Shown: positions 8,936 to 20,763 of the stretch, one piece after another
Layout: every line of letters starts with the position of its first letter
Position numbering within the stretch: the stretch's first letter is position 1
Assembly (NCBI GenBank): GCA_944389895.1
Contig: CALXOA010000075.1
Span: 55,281-119,280, forward strand
DNA length: 64,000 nucleotides
Direction of reading: 5' to 3'
DNA from: an uncultured Victivallis sp.
GTDB taxonomy: Bacteria; Verrucomicrobiota; Lentisphaeria; Victivallales; Victivallaceae
Made by a program: the position numbers and the translations under genes
Notes under the pieces: generated by a model
Database searches by the model: none
The model's input: the letters and a program-made list of their open reading frames with translations, nothing else
What the model was told of the DNA's origin: nothing

Positions 8936-9181
8936 TTACTCCAGGTTGCGCCGTTTCCGGTAGATGCAGATTGAGTTGCAGCGCGGGCAGCGGGTCAGGT
9001 TGACCGGTTCTTTGGATAGAAACGAGTGGTGGCAGTTATCACAGTGAAACAGGCGGCTGTTGCTGAGATGCCATGAATTGTTGCGGACGCGTACCAGCTC
9101 CCGTGCCCACAGAATTGCAAGAAAGATCAACCAGAGCACGAAATAGACGAAGAGAGCGCCTGCGAATGACATTCCCGGCAT
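8936..9181 (-). CDS. small membrane protein with C-terminal zinc ribbon
   Basis: 81 residues: an N-terminal hydrophobic span (FAGALFVYFVLWLIFLAILW) followed by a zinc-ribbon with CDNC and CPRC pairs (~46-70) and a basic tail (YRKRR). The four cysteines are spaced to hold one zinc ion. It lies 4 bp after the tonB-like gene and 6 bp before the lipoprotein gene, so translational coupling is likely. Function is unknown. Confidence 0.75.
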   Translation of the reverse strand: MPGMSFAGALFVYFVLWLIFLAILWARELVRVRNNSWHLSNSRLFHCDNCHHSFLSKEPVNLTRCPRCNSICIYRKRRNLE

Positions 9182-9185
9182 CGTC

Positions 9186-9920
9186 TCACCTCCTCCGGCC
9201 GTTTTCCGGCCAGTAAATCGTCAACAGTGTCGTTTCCGGCAGCTCTTTCCCGGAGCGGGCCAGCGCCTGGAGTGCGGTCGCGTCAAGTTCGGCGTCGCCG
9301 CAGGATCGGAGCAGGCTCTGGCGGATCAACCCGCCGATCCGACGACAGCGCACCACGGTCGGCAGCGCTGCGCCGCGATCGAGCGGCCGGCTGAGATGGC
9401 GGAGCGTCAGCAGCCGGTTTTGATCGTCCAGAATCTGGGGCGGCAGCGGTGCGGCGGGGGGAACCGTTTCCGCCGGAGGACGGAAGAAATCCGCAATGGG
9501 ATCCCGGCGTTTCTCCTCAAGCGGTTTCAGCGGAGAAAAATCCGGAATCCGTGGGATCGCCGAAGCGACAAAAGCCGGTCGTTCGACCGGCGCTGACGAG
9601 CGGGCGAACTGTGGCTCTTCACAGAGCGCCGCGAAGCCGGAACTGTTGTCGGTGCGTGAAAAGAGTGCGGGATCATGTACCGCAATCCAGCGATCGAAAA
9701 GCCGCCATCCGTCGTTTGTCAGGGATTGCGGGTCCAGATAGGTGATTGCGGCTTCTCCGAGCGGGGATTCCACCCGGCTTTCCGGCCGGTAGCGTGTCAG
9801 GTAGAACAGCGCAGCGTGAGCGGCCAGTGTGACCAGCGCCGCCTCGACGACGATGATCCACCGGTAATGCCGGATCGGTTTGCTCCGCAGTTTTCCGGCT
9901 TCGCCGGACCGCTGTTTCAT
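9186..9920 (-). CDS. TonB-like energy transducer
   Basis: 244 residues: basic N-terminus, one membrane anchor (WIIVVEAALVTLAAHAALFYL, ~20-41), a Pro-rich periplasmic linker (PAETVPPAAPLPP) and a C-terminal ~60-residue module (GGLIRQSLLRSCGDAELDATALQAL ... LLTIYWPE). The C-terminal module has the length and pattern of the TonB/TolA C-terminal domain, though it is divergent and lacks the classic YP motif. It directly follows exbB and exbD, its expected motor. No TonB-dependent receptor is in the window. TonB versus TolA cannot be separated on this sequence. Confidence 0.7.
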   Translation of the reverse strand: MKQRSGEAGKLRSKPIRHYRWIIVVEAALVTLAAHAALFYLTRYRPESRVESPLGEAAITYLDPQSLTNDGWRLFDRWIAVHDPALFSRTDNSSGFAALCEEPQFARSSAPVERPAFVASAIPRIPDFSPLKPLEEKRRDPIADFFRPPAETVPPAAPLPPQILDDQNRLLTLRHLSRPLDRGAALPTVVRCRRIGGLIRQSLLRSCGDAELDATALQALARSGKELPETTLLTIYWPENGRRR

Positions 9921-9941
9921 CGCAGATATCCCTTTCGTCTC

Positions 9942-10412
9942 TTACTGCCCGAATACTGTTTCCGGCTTTTCCGACGGCGGTGCGACGGCAATGAAGCTGG
10001 CCAGACGGGCCGCGGCCGCCAGCGACATTACTTCCGTGACTGTCTCAAATGGTACGGCACGATCGGCCCGGATGATCACGCTCGCACTGCGGGCACGCCC
10101 GCGCAGTTCCCCGAGCCGTTGTTTCAGAAGCTCCGTCGTCACCGGTTGTTCATTGAAATAGAGCAGGCAACTGCCGCCGTGATGCTGCGGCGGCACAATC
10201 GTGACGATGAACTTTTCCATGTCCACCACGTTGGAGGCGGAGACCTGCGGCAGTGCCACACTGATCCCCGAAACCCGGACAAATGAGTTCGACAGGAAGA
10301 AGAAGATCAACGCCAGAAACAATACATCGATCACCACCGTCAACTCCGGCCAGCCGGAACGCGGTGTCAACCGGGTTCGATAGCGCCGCTTGCCGATTTC
10401 AGTTTTGATCAT
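9942..10412 (-). CDS. exbD: ExbD/TolR-family biopolymer transport protein
   Basis: 156 residues starting MIKTEIGKRRYRTRL. One membrane helix near the N-terminus (LTVVIDVLFLALIFFFLSNSF) carries the Asp of ExbD/TolR (VIDVLFLALIFF) that carries protons. A periplasmic domain follows (IIRADRAVPFETVTEVMSLAAAA resembles the ExbD motif). The ATG at 10412 overlaps the 3' end of exbB by 14 bp. It pairs with ExbB to form the proton-driven motor for the TonB-like protein encoded next. Confidence 0.88.
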   Translation of the reverse strand: MIKTEIGKRRYRTRLTPRSGWPELTVVIDVLFLALIFFFLSNSFVRVSGISVALPQVSASNVVDMEKFIVTIVPPQHHGGSCLLYFNEQPVTTELLKQRLGELRGRARSASVIIRADRAVPFETVTEVMSLAAAARLASFIAVAPPSEKPETVFGQ

Positions 10413-11034
10413 TCCGGACCTCCGTGCGGCGGCGCTCGAAAAAGCTGATGATCTCCAGCGACGCCTTTTCCATGTCGAGTGTGATCGAATTGACCCGGGC
10501 AATCAGATAGTTGTACCCGATGTAGGCCGGAATTGCGACGACCAGGGCCGCGGCGGTGGTGATCAACGCCATGTTGACCGCGCCGGAGAGAGCGGTTGCC
10601 GACAGCGATTCGCTGGTTTGAACGACTTGAAATGCGCGCATCATCCCGAGCACGGTACCGAGAAAGCCGATCAGAGGCATCACGAAACCGATGGTCCCGA
10701 GCAGGTTGATGTGTCGTTCCAGTTTCGGAATCTCTTCAAGTGCAGCATCATCGATCGCCTGCCGGATGTCTTCGTCACCGCGTTCGAAGGCGAGGATAGC
10801 CGCCGCCAGCAACCGGGCTGTCGGCCCGGGAGTGTTGTCGCAGAGCGTGATCGCCTCGACGAAACCGTCCCTTTTCAACACGTTGAACAAGCCCTTCAGC
10901 AGTTCGCGCACGTTGATTTCCTCACGGTGGAATTGAAACACCTTCACGAGAAAGACATAGAGCGCAATCAGACTGCCGGCCAGGATCACCCACATCACCG
11001 GACCGCCGTCATTCATCAATTTGAGGTACAGCAT
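10399..11034 (-). CDS. exbB: ExbB/TolQ/MotA-family proton channel protein
   Basis: 211 residues with three membrane helices: GPVMWVILAGSLIALYVFLV near the N-terminus, then NLLGTIGFVMPLIGFLGTVLGMM and ALITTAAALVVAIPAYIGYNYL. These have the conserved GTVLGM and (T)TAAALVVAIPA motifs of MotA/TolQ/ExbB. Its ATG abuts the TAA of the TPR gene, and exbD overlaps its end, so the three are tightly coupled. Role: inner-membrane stator of the energy-transduction complex. Confidence 0.92.
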   Translation of the reverse strand: MLYLKLMNDGGPVMWVILAGSLIALYVFLVKVFQFHREEINVRELLKGLFNVLKRDGFVEAITLCDNTPGPTARLLAAAILAFERGDEDIRQAIDDAALEEIPKLERHINLLGTIGFVMPLIGFLGTVLGMMRAFQVVQTSESLSATALSGAVNMALITTAAALVVAIPAYIGYNYLIARVNSITLDMEKASLEIISFFERRRTEVRNDQN

Positions 11035-13545
11035 TTAAAATTTCTCCTGGAGGTTGAATTTTCGGCGAATCTCCTGCCGGATGCGGTCAAATTCCTCGCC
11101 GGTCGGCGGCAGGTTGAGTGCTTCATACTGGGAAATCACCCGCAGCGCCGTGCGGGCGCCGGAGGGAGTGCCGGTTCTGAGATTGGCCAGCACCGCGGCA
11201 TAGGCGGCTTTCCCCGTCCAGACCGGATCGGGCGCGATACCGCGTTTCTTCAGATCTCCGGCGAGATAGAGCAGCCGGTCATAGGCTTCCAGTGCGGCGT
11301 CATGGCGTTCCTCGAGTTCACGGCATTTCCCGAGCTTGTAGAGGCTCTGCAGCACGATCCGGGGATCCTCCGAGGTTTCCGCGAGCGCGGCGTAGGTTGT
11401 CGCAGCCACGTCGAGATCGGCCTTGTCGAGCGTTGTGGCATAGAGACTGTAACGACAATCGGCGATCCTGCCGCGGCAGAGTTCGGCAAAGAGTCCGGTC
11501 GGGCGCAACTCCAGCGCCCGGCTGTAGTTCTTCAGCGCTTCCCGATAATTGCCGAGATCGGAATTGAGGTTGCCCGCCAGCATCGCGGCATCGGCGCCGA
11601 TGCTGCTGGCCGCATACCGGTCAAGCAGTTCCGCCAGTTGCCCGAGCGCCTTTTCCGGTTCCTTCCCGGCTGCCTGGATACGGGCCCGCTGAAAACCGAT
11701 TTCCGCGATGGCTTCCGTCGCGTTTTCCGGCAGCTTCTGTTCCGCCTCGGCGAGCCGGGCGAGTGCTCCGGCAGAATCCCCGCTGGAACGCAGGAAGTCG
11801 GCGAGTTGCAACCGTGCCTCCAGCGCGCAGACATCGGCGGGATAGTTCTGATCGAGTTGTTTGATTGCCCGGTCGGCGGCCGCGGTATCTCCCGCGAAAC
11901 ATGCCGACTGCATTGCCAGGTAAAGTGCTGCCGGTGTGTTCGGAGAATCCGGGTAGTCGGTGGCAAATGCGAAAAACTCCGTTGTCGCCGCCGGGTATTC
12001 CTTCAGCTCCATCGCGAGTCCGGCGGCATTGAAACGGGCGGACGGGGTGTAGGTGCTTTTCGGGTACGCCAGCAGAAACTTCAGATACGCGCTGCGGGCT
12101 TCAGTCGACCGGCCCGCCTCTTCCAGGAGCAGTGCCCGAAAATACTCCGCCGTCATCGCAAACTCCCCGTTGCCGGAGTGCCTGAGCTGTTCGGCAACCG
12201 GCATGGCAGCCTCGAATTTGCCGAGTTCAACCAGCGTCAACAGCAACCGGTAACGTGCCTCATCCGCTCTGGTTCCTCCGAGGTCCACCGCCACCTTCAG
12301 GTGATCGGCCGCCCGGGCAAACTCCCTGCGGCGGTACAGATATTCCCCGTACAGGTAGTTCGCCTCCTGCTTCTGGGGAACGGTTTCACTCATTTTAACC
12401 AGATTCTGCAACATCTCGTCGGCGCTTTTCAGGTCTCCGGCTGCCTCTGCGGTCGACGCAGCTTCCCGGGAGGCGGCGAGTCGCGGTTCCAGCGGCAGCT
12501 CACCGTCTCCGGCCACTCTGCGGAAAAACTCAAGCGCTCCTCCCGGCTTGCCGAGTTTCACCAGCAGCCGTCCGCCGCGCATCAACAGCTCGGCGCGGTC
12601 CGAGGCGGTCGGGAAAAGTTCAAGATAGCGCCGGATGGTTGCCGCCGCCTGCTCCGGATTGTGTTCTGCATAAAGGTTGATGAGACTGCGCATCGCATCG
12701 CGCTGCTCAAGATCGGTCGCGGCCAGTTCAAACAGCGCCAGGTAGAGCTGCTCCGCCGTTTCGTGATCTCCGCGTTTTTCCGCCTCTGCGACACCGTCGG
12801 CCGCAAGCTGCCGCATGGTTCGATCGCCATGTCCCTCCGCCGCGGCGAGCACTTCCGGCCATTTTGCCTTGAAGGTGTCGTAATCTCCTTTCCTCAAGGC
12901 ATTGAGCAACATCAGACGGCTGTATTCCTTCGATGCAATGGAATGATATTTCCCCTCGACCAGCAGCACGTCGGCTTCGTCACAACGGCCGGCCAGAATC
13001 AGTGCATAGATTCGTGCCAGATGGGACTTTTCCGCCCAGCCGGGGAGATCGGCATTCTCCGTCTCCAGTTGTTCGAGATCGGAGAGCGCAGCATCGAATT
13101 TCTGCTGGCTCAGGCGGGTCAGCGCAAGGTTGAAGCGGGCGATGCAGCTCTGCTCCGGATCGGCGGCACTGGCAACCAGCGCCGAAAAAAACTTTTCCGC
13201 ATCGGCGTAACGCCGTTCGGCGGTCATGATTTCTCCCGGAAGCAGCCCCGCCGAGCGAGCCGGAAAACGGTTGCGGAATTCCGCCAGAACCGCTTTGGCT
13301 CCGGCAACGTCGCGGTTGCGCAGATGCGAGGCCGCGAGTTTGAGCGCATCGGCAGCCCAGGCTTCGTCATCTTCTCCGGCGCGATTCATCGCACTGCCGA
13401 AGAATTTGACGGCATTGGCATAATCTCCCGCATTGAAAGCGTCGTCGCCGAGTCGCCGATCGGTCTCCTCATCGGCGGCGCGCAACGAGGGAAAACCGAT
13501 CACGGCTGCCAGCAGAAGCGGAAACAATCCGGTTTGACATTTCAT
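11035..13545 (-). CDS. exported TPR-repeat protein
   Basis: 836 residues from ATG 13545, with a signal peptide (LFPLLLAAVIGFPSLRA). The mature protein is almost entirely helical TPR-like repeats (ALSDLEQLETENADLPGWAEKS; EYPAATTEFFAFATDYPDSPNTPAAL; NYREALKNYSRALELRP). An earlier in-frame ATG (13608) lies inside the end of recA and would hide the signal peptide. TPR proteins of this kind commonly accompany ExbB/ExbD/TonB sets in PVC and delta-proteobacterial genomes. A periplasmic scaffold role for the motor is inferred from that and from the zero-gap junction with exbB. Confidence 0.85.
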   Translation of the reverse strand: MKCQTGLFPLLLAAVIGFPSLRAADEETDRRLGDDAFNAGDYANAVKFFGSAMNRAGEDDEAWAADALKLAASHLRNRDVAGAKAVLAEFRNRFPARSAGLLPGEIMTAERRYADAEKFFSALVASAADPEQSCIARFNLALTRLSQQKFDAALSDLEQLETENADLPGWAEKSHLARIYALILAGRCDEADVLLVEGKYHSIASKEYSRLMLLNALRKGDYDTFKAKWPEVLAAAEGHGDRTMRQLAADGVAEAEKRGDHETAEQLYLALFELAATDLEQRDAMRSLINLYAEHNPEQAAATIRRYLELFPTASDRAELLMRGGRLLVKLGKPGGALEFFRRVAGDGELPLEPRLAASREAASTAEAAGDLKSADEMLQNLVKMSETVPQKQEANYLYGEYLYRRREFARAADHLKVAVDLGGTRADEARYRLLLTLVELGKFEAAMPVAEQLRHSGNGEFAMTAEYFRALLLEEAGRSTEARSAYLKFLLAYPKSTYTPSARFNAAGLAMELKEYPAATTEFFAFATDYPDSPNTPAALYLAMQSACFAGDTAAADRAIKQLDQNYPADVCALEARLQLADFLRSSGDSAGALARLAEAEQKLPENATEAIAEIGFQRARIQAAGKEPEKALGQLAELLDRYAASSIGADAAMLAGNLNSDLGNYREALKNYSRALELRPTGLFAELCRGRIADCRYSLYATTLDKADLDVAATTYAALAETSEDPRIVLQSLYKLGKCRELEERHDAALEAYDRLLYLAGDLKKRGIAPDPVWTGKAAYAAVLANLRTGTPSGARTALRVISQYEALNLPPTGEEFDRIRQEIRRKFNLQEKF

Positions 13546-13573
13546 GATGTTCCGGACTCCGGCTCCGCCGTTT

Positions 13574-14650
13574 CTATTCCCGGGCGGCGGGAATTTCCGC
13601 CGTTCCATCGGAGAGATCGACTTTGGCAGCTTCGGCCCCGCCGCTGATCTTCTCCCGGATCAGGGTCATCAGTTTCTGCTGCAGCTCAGGATTTTCCGCA
13701 ATCAACGCCTTGGTCTGATCGCGCCCCTGACCGAGCTGTTCCCCGTTGAGGCTGAACCAGGACCCGCGTTTTTCCAGGAGCCCCATGTCGGTTGCCACAT
13801 CGAGAAGCGGGCCGGCCTTGGAAATACCTTCGTTGTACATGATGTCGAACTCGGCGACTTTGAAGGGGGGCGCCATCTTGTTCTTGATGATCTTGACCCG
13901 CGCCCGGTTGCCGATGATGTTTCCGGCGGGGTCCTTGATCACGGTGGTCTTGCGGATATCCATCCGGATCGAGGCGTAGAACTTCAGTGCGTTTCCGCCG
14001 GGAGTTGTCTCCGGATTGCCGAACATCACCCCGATCTTTTCACGAATCTGGTTGGTGAAGATGATACAGGTCTTGCTGCGGCTGGCGGCTCCGGTAAGTT
14101 TGCGCAGTGCCTGCGACATCAGCCGGGCCTGAAGTCCGACATGGGAATCGCCCATCTGACCTTCGATCTCCGCCTTGGGCACCAGAGCTGCGACGGAATC
14201 GACCACCAGGACGTCGATCGCGTTGGAGCGCACCAGCGTATCGACGATATTCAGTGCATCCTCCCCACAGTCGGGTTGCGAGATCAGCAGATTGTCGATG
14301 TCGACGCCGATCTTCTTGGCATATGCCGGATCAATCGCGTGTTCGGCATCGATGATCGCGCACTTGCCGCCGTTGGCCTGCGCATTGGCAATCACATGAA
14401 GACAGACTGTGGTTTTGCCGCTCGATTCCGGCCCGAAGATTTCGACGATGCGCCCGGCGGGAACGCCGTTGATTCCGAGTGCGAGGTCCAGAGCCAGCGA
14501 GCCGGTGCTGATGACCGGAACATCGGCGATGGCGGCGCCGGTGTCGCCGAGACGCATGATCGACCCCTTGCCGAACTCCTTTTCGATCTGGCTGATTGCA
14601 ATTTCGAGACTTTTGTCTCTGGATATGTTTCTGGCATCCTTGTCGGCCAT
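13574..14650 (-). CDS. recA: RecA recombinase
   Basis: 358 residues, the normal RecA length. Walker [10 protein letters not shown] at 73-81, the [15 protein letters not shown] loop ([20 protein letters not shown]) and the [13 protein letters not shown] segment are all present. ATG 14650 is chosen because AGGGAG lies 8-10 bases upstream and MADKDARN gives the family length; the frame is open further upstream into the gyrB end. It binds single-stranded DNA, drives strand exchange and triggers LexA-type self-cleavage. No SOS box was seen upstream; it follows gyrB by 28 bp. Confidence 0.97.
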   Translation of the reverse strand: MADKDARNISRDKSLEIAISQIEKEFGKGSIMRLGDTGAAIADVPVISTGSLALDLALGINGVPAGRIVEIFGPESSGKTTVCLHVIANAQANGGKCAIIDAEHAIDPAYAKKIGVDIDNLLISQPDCGEDALNIVDTLVRSNAIDVLVVDSVAALVPKAEIEGQMGDSHVGLQARLMSQALRKLTGAASRSKTCIIFTNQIREKIGVMFGNPETTPGGNALKFYASIRMDIRKTTVIKDPAGNIIGNRARVKIIKNKMAPPFKVAEFDIMYNEGISKAGPLLDVATDMGLLEKRGSWFSLNGEQLGQGRDQTKALIAENPELQQKLMTLIREKISGGAEAAKVDLSDGTAEIPAARE

Positions 14651-14678
14651 GATGATTTCTCCCTGGGTTCCGGATTGT

Positions 14679-17348
<2,670 letters not shown>

Positions 17349-17380
17349 CTATATTGCCGGAAAAACAAGGAGTCTATGCG

Positions 17381-18010
17381 ATGTCGGAACCGATCAGTTA
17401 TCTTGAAGAGGTCAAGCGGAAACTTGTTCACCTTTCGTCGCTCTGGATGGTTGTGGCGATCCTGTTGATTCCCGGTCGCTGGACCGTGCCGGTTCTGTTT
17501 GCGGTTCTGCTGGCGATCACCCTGATCAGCGAACACGCCTACGCCTGTCGCCGGCCCGGGTTGGGGACGCTTTACGGTGCGCTTTTCGGGCGGATGCTGC
17601 GGCGGGAGCCGGAACCGGGCGCGTGGATTGTTTCCGGCGGTGCTCCGGTTCTGATGGCGGCACTGCTGGTGACATTGCTCTTTGATCCCCTGCCGGCGGC
17701 CGGTGCGATGACGGTGATGCTCACCGCAGACGCGGCGGCGGCGCTGGTGGGACGACGCTTCGGACGGCATCGTGCTCCAAACGGCAAAAGCTGGGAGGGG
17801 TGTGCCGCTTTTGTCGTCGCCGGAATTGTTGCGTTGACGATTCTCTTTGCCTTGACCGGCGCGGAGGGAAAATATTATATTGCAGGTGCGATCGCCGTGT
17901 TTCCGGCCGCTGCAGCCGAACTGTTTCAGAAACAGCTCCGGGTCGATGACAACTTCTCAATCCCCCTGGTGGTCGGGGTTGTGCTCGAGCTGGCCGGCCG
18001 TCTCTGTTGA
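17381..18010 (+). CDS. CTP-dependent lipid kinase / phosphatidate cytidylyltransferase-like membrane protein
   Basis: 209 residues with AAGGAG 9 bases before the ATG. Begins with a cytoplasmic ISYLEEVKRKLVHLSS segment, the typical opening of the dolichol-kinase/phytol-kinase branch of the CDP-archaeol/CdsA family. About six hydrophobic spans follow, with LTADAAAALVGRRFGRHR and NGKSWEG, the (D)xAAxxVGxxFG and KSxEG motifs of that family. It probably transfers phosphate from CTP to a lipid alcohol; the exact substrate is unknown. It is convergent with, and overlaps by 54 bp, the end of the membrane glycosyltransferase gene. Confidence 0.82.
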   Translation: MSEPISYLEEVKRKLVHLSSLWMVVAILLIPGRWTVPVLFAVLLAITLISEHAYACRRPGLGTLYGALFGRMLRREPEPGAWIVSGGAPVLMAALLVTLLFDPLPAAGAMTVMLTADAAAALVGRRFGRHRAPNGKSWEGCAAFVVAGIVALTILFALTGAEGKYYIAGAIAVFPAAAAELFQKQLRVDDNFSIPLVVGVVLELAGRLC

Positions 18011-19252
18011 ATCTTTCCGGCGAGAGGCATATTCCGAGACCGCATAGTTCGCGAGCAGGACGATCACTGGCAGCAGCGGCAGCCGGAATCTCCAGTCCAG
18101 GTTTCCGATCGGGAGCAGCGTGAAATAACCTGCCAGAAGTGCCACCGCCAGCAGCGCGTCGTACCGCCTGCGGCGGAACAGCAATAGAGTTCCGGCCGAT
18201 GCGAGCAGAAGCGTCGCCAGATAGAGCGGAAGGTAGACCGCCAGCGCCGCCGCGGCAATCGGATTCCGGGTGACGTAGAGCTTCACCGCTGCCGCTGCGC
18301 CTTCGCGGTTCAGAATATCGTAGGTCCCGAGATTGCCGTGTGACAGCTGCAGCCGTTCCAGCAGCGGAGTGATGTCCGGCATCAGGATGCAGGGAAGGTT
18401 GCGGATGCACCACCAGGAAAAGCCGGGCAGGTGTTCGAGGATGAGTTCACGACCGAGTTTCCCCGCATGTCGGCTCGCTTCAAAGGGGTTCTGCTCCAGT
18501 GTGACCGGCAGTTGTGCCAGCAGTTTCTGGTGCTGTTCCACGACCGGTGTTCCGGTACGGGCCGACAGGTAGCCGCCCGCTTTATAGAGCAGCAGATTGA
18601 AACCGTCGATGCTGGTGTAGTTCGCATATCCGTAGCGGCCGAGGTTTCGCAGCGTCCAGGCGGCCGGCAATGACAGCGTCAGCAGCAGTGCGGCGATAAG
18701 ACGGAGTGGAGGTGTATGCTTCCAGACAAGGTAGACTGCGAACGGCAGAAACAGCAGCAGCCCGATCGGTCGGGTCAGCGTCGCCATCGACAGAATGAAG
18801 GCTCCGGAATAGAGGTGCTTTTTATGGATCAGGCGGCAACCGAGCAGCAGCCAGAATACAAAGGCGATCTCCGTCAGGGCCACGCTCCCGGCGGCGATGA
18901 ATCCGGCGGAAGCGGTCAGCAGCAACACACTGATCCACGGCAAACGAATCTTGAAATCCGTGGCGAAGCGCAACGTCAGCAGGCTGATTCCGAAGACGAA
19001 TGCACAGTTGACCGGAAGATAACTCCATGCGGTTCCACCGGTCAACGCCAGAAAAACAGGATACCCCGGAGTACGCAATCCCGCCGGAACTCCGCCGCAT
19101 TCGAAACTGCCGGTTCTCCACAGGGCGGCGGCGAGTTCCCGGTAATCCGCGGCATCCGGAAACGGCGACCCGGTGACACCGCCGGCGACCGCCGTGACGG
19201 CGACCGCCGCAGCCGGCAGCAGCGCCCAGAGCAGTTGACACCGTTTCTCCAT
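17957..19252 (-). CDS. GT39/ArnT-like membrane glycosyltransferase
   Basis: 431 residues from ATG 19252, whose first base is shared with the stop of the dehydrogenase gene (TGATG). There are about ten hydrophobic spans. Between the first two, the loop has PDAADYRELAAAL and LRTPGYPVFLAL, the acidic and R-x-PGYP motifs of GT-C fold (PMT/ArnT/GT39) enzymes using polyprenyl-phosphate sugars. It is last in the surface-sugar operon and is inferred to use lipid-linked sugar made with the GT2 protein. The frame is open further upstream but inside the preceding gene. Confidence 0.78.
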   Translation of the reverse strand: MEKRCQLLWALLPAAAVAVTAVAGGVTGSPFPDAADYRELAAALWRTGSFECGGVPAGLRTPGYPVFLALTGGTAWSYLPVNCAFVFGISLLTLRFATDFKIRLPWISVLLLTASAGFIAAGSVALTEIAFVFWLLLGCRLIHKKHLYSGAFILSMATLTRPIGLLLFLPFAVYLVWKHTPPLRLIAALLLTLSLPAAWTLRNLGRYGYANYTSIDGFNLLLYKAGGYLSARTGTPVVEQHQKLLAQLPVTLEQNPFEASRHAGKLGRELILEHLPGFSWWCIRNLPCILMPDITPLLERLQLSHGNLGTYDILNREGAAAAVKLYVTRNPIAAAALAVYLPLYLATLLLASAGTLLLFRRRRYDALLAVALLAGYFTLLPIGNLDWRFRLPLLPVIVLLANYAVSEYASRRKDSTETAGQLEHNPDHQGD

Positions 19253-20277
19253 CAATAGCTGACCGGTGTGATGACCGCGCGGTTGCGCATCGAATCCGTC
19301 GCCGCTTCCAGTGCGGCGATTACTTCCAGTGCGTTTTGGCCGTTGGAGAGCGGCCGGGCGTGATTCAATACACACTCCACGAAATGTGCGCACTCCGCCC
19401 GCAGCGGTTCTCCGGCGGTGACCGCCGGAAGCGTCGCCTCTCCATCCTGAATATGGAACTGAAATTCCGCGAGGGTTCCGTCGATCTGCTCTCCCTGCCG
19501 CCCGCGGGTGATGTTCTTGTCGTAAAGCCGGATCGGAGCGGTTGGCTGCATATCGTCCCACAGGAGCATTTTACGATCTCCCACCACCGTGAGCTGACGC
19601 ACCTTGCAGGGGTGGAGCCAGGAAGCGAGAAATTCACATTTCACGCCGTCCGGGTAGAGGAAGGAGGAACTGACTACGTCGGCCACTCCGGGATTGAGCA
19701 GGCAGCTGCCGATTGCACTGGCCGCTTCCGGGCGGGAATCGAGCAGATAGTTGCAGATTGCAATGTCGTGGGTGGTCAGATCCCAGAGCGCGTCTGCGTC
19801 GCGGCGGACCGGCCCGAGATTGGTGCGCTGGCCGTGAATGAAGAGAATGCGGCCGAGTTCCCCGGCTTCGATCAGTTTGCGGATGTGGCGGATTCCGTTG
19901 TTGTAGAGGAACACGTGGCCGACCATGAAGGTCACACCGGCGTTTTCCGAGAGCCGGATCAGTTCACGAACTTCTCCGGAAGTTGCTGCGGCCGGTTTCT
20001 CCACCAGCAGGTGTTTGCCGTTGCGCAGCGCTTCCCGGGCCAGTTCGAAGTGAGTGGACAGCGGTGTGGCGATCACCACCGCGTCGACGCCGTTGTCCCG
20101 GGCGGTGACCTCACCGGGATCGGTCGTGAACTTCGTGCCGTATTTGAGGATCTTGGACGCCTTTTCTGCGGACAGGTCACAGATCATCTCCAGTCTTGTG
20201 GCGGGATTCTCGTAAAAATTGCGGGCCAGATTGGGGCCCCAGTGGCCGATGCCGATGATACCGATTCCGAGGGTCAT
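19252..20277 (-). CDS. Gfo/Idh/MocA-family sugar dehydrogenase
   Basis: 341 residues. Rossmann motif IGIIGIGHWGPNLARNF at ~3-19, then VIATPLSTHFELAREAL and the conserved LVEKPAAATSGEV (EKP signature), followed by HDIAICNYLL. It resembles WlbA/WbpB-type UDP-GlcNAc(A) 3-dehydrogenases that start 3-acetamido sugar synthesis. The neighbouring aminotransferase and acetyltransferase complete such a pathway. The substrate is therefore inferred from operon logic, not read from the protein. It overlaps the acetyltransferase gene by 4 bp (ATGA). Confidence 0.85.
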   Translation of the reverse strand: MTLGIGIIGIGHWGPNLARNFYENPATRLEMICDLSAEKASKILKYGTKFTTDPGEVTARDNGVDAVVIATPLSTHFELAREALRNGKHLLVEKPAAATSGEVRELIRLSENAGVTFMVGHVFLYNNGIRHIRKLIEAGELGRILFIHGQRTNLGPVRRDADALWDLTTHDIAICNYLLDSRPEAASAIGSCLLNPGVADVVSSSFLYPDGVKCEFLASWLHPCKVRQLTVVGDRKMLLWDDMQPTAPIRLYDKNITRGRQGEQIDGTLAEFQFHIQDGEATLPAVTAGEPLRAECAHFVECVLNHARPLSNGQNALEVIAALEAATDSMRNRAVITPVSY

Positions 20278-20759
20278 GTTTCTTGGGTCTTTCCGGTTTG
20301 ATTGGGGTGCAGCAGGCGGGCCGGATTCCCGGCGTAAACGCCCGGTTCTGAAAGATCGTGCGTGACGACGCTTCCGGCGCCGATTACGATATCGTCGCCG
20401 ATCCGCACCGGCAGGATTGTTGCGTTGCTGCCGATGCTGACGTGCCGGCCGATTACTGTTCTTTTCCAGTCGGAGGGGGCGCGCGAAGGGCCGCCCTCCC
20501 GGAAGAGATCGTTGATGAACATCACTCCGTGGGCAATGAAACAGTCGTCCCCGATCGAGACTCCGGAGCAGATGAACGTGTGTGACTGGATCCGGACCCG
20601 GTTCCCGATCGTCACATCGGACTGGATCTCACAGAAGGGACCGATGAAGCAGTCGTCGCCGAAGCTGCACTCGTAGAGGTTGACCGGTTCGACCACGGTG
20701 AGGTTCCTGCCGTGGTGGATATCGCGGATTGCCGATTGATGGAGTTTGATCTGATTCAT
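20274..20759 (-). CDS. hexapeptide-repeat sugar N-acetyltransferase
   Basis: 161 residues from ATG 20759, with left-handed beta-helix hexapeptide repeats throughout (DCFIGPFCEIQSDVTIGNRV, IGDDIVIGAGSVV) and the GNPARLL ending. The pattern and size match WlbB/WbpD-type acetyltransferases that N-acetylate a 3-amino sugar nucleotide. Its place between the dehydrogenase and the aminotransferase supports this. An O-acetyltransferase cannot be excluded. Confidence 0.85.
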   Translation of the reverse strand: MNQIKLHQSAIRDIHHGRNLTVVEPVNLYECSFGDDCFIGPFCEIQSDVTIGNRVRIQSHTFICSGVSIGDDCFIAHGVMFINDLFREGGPSRAPSDWKRTVIGRHVSIGSNATILPVRIGDDIVIGAGSVVTHDLSEPGVYAGNPARLLHPNQTGKTQET

Positions 20760-20763
20760 GGTT

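Noticed and set aside
9396..9745. Short plus-strand frames opposite the tonB-like gene
   Set aside because: Basic shadow frames without start signals; the minus-strand gene has the membrane anchor, Pro-rich linker and operon context.
10390..13647. A plus-strand open frame of ~1085 codons opposite the TPR-exbB-exbD genes
   Set aside because: It is the antisense of well-supported genes; its translation is Arg/Gly/His-rich with no motif and arises from the GC-rich codon bias of the real strand.
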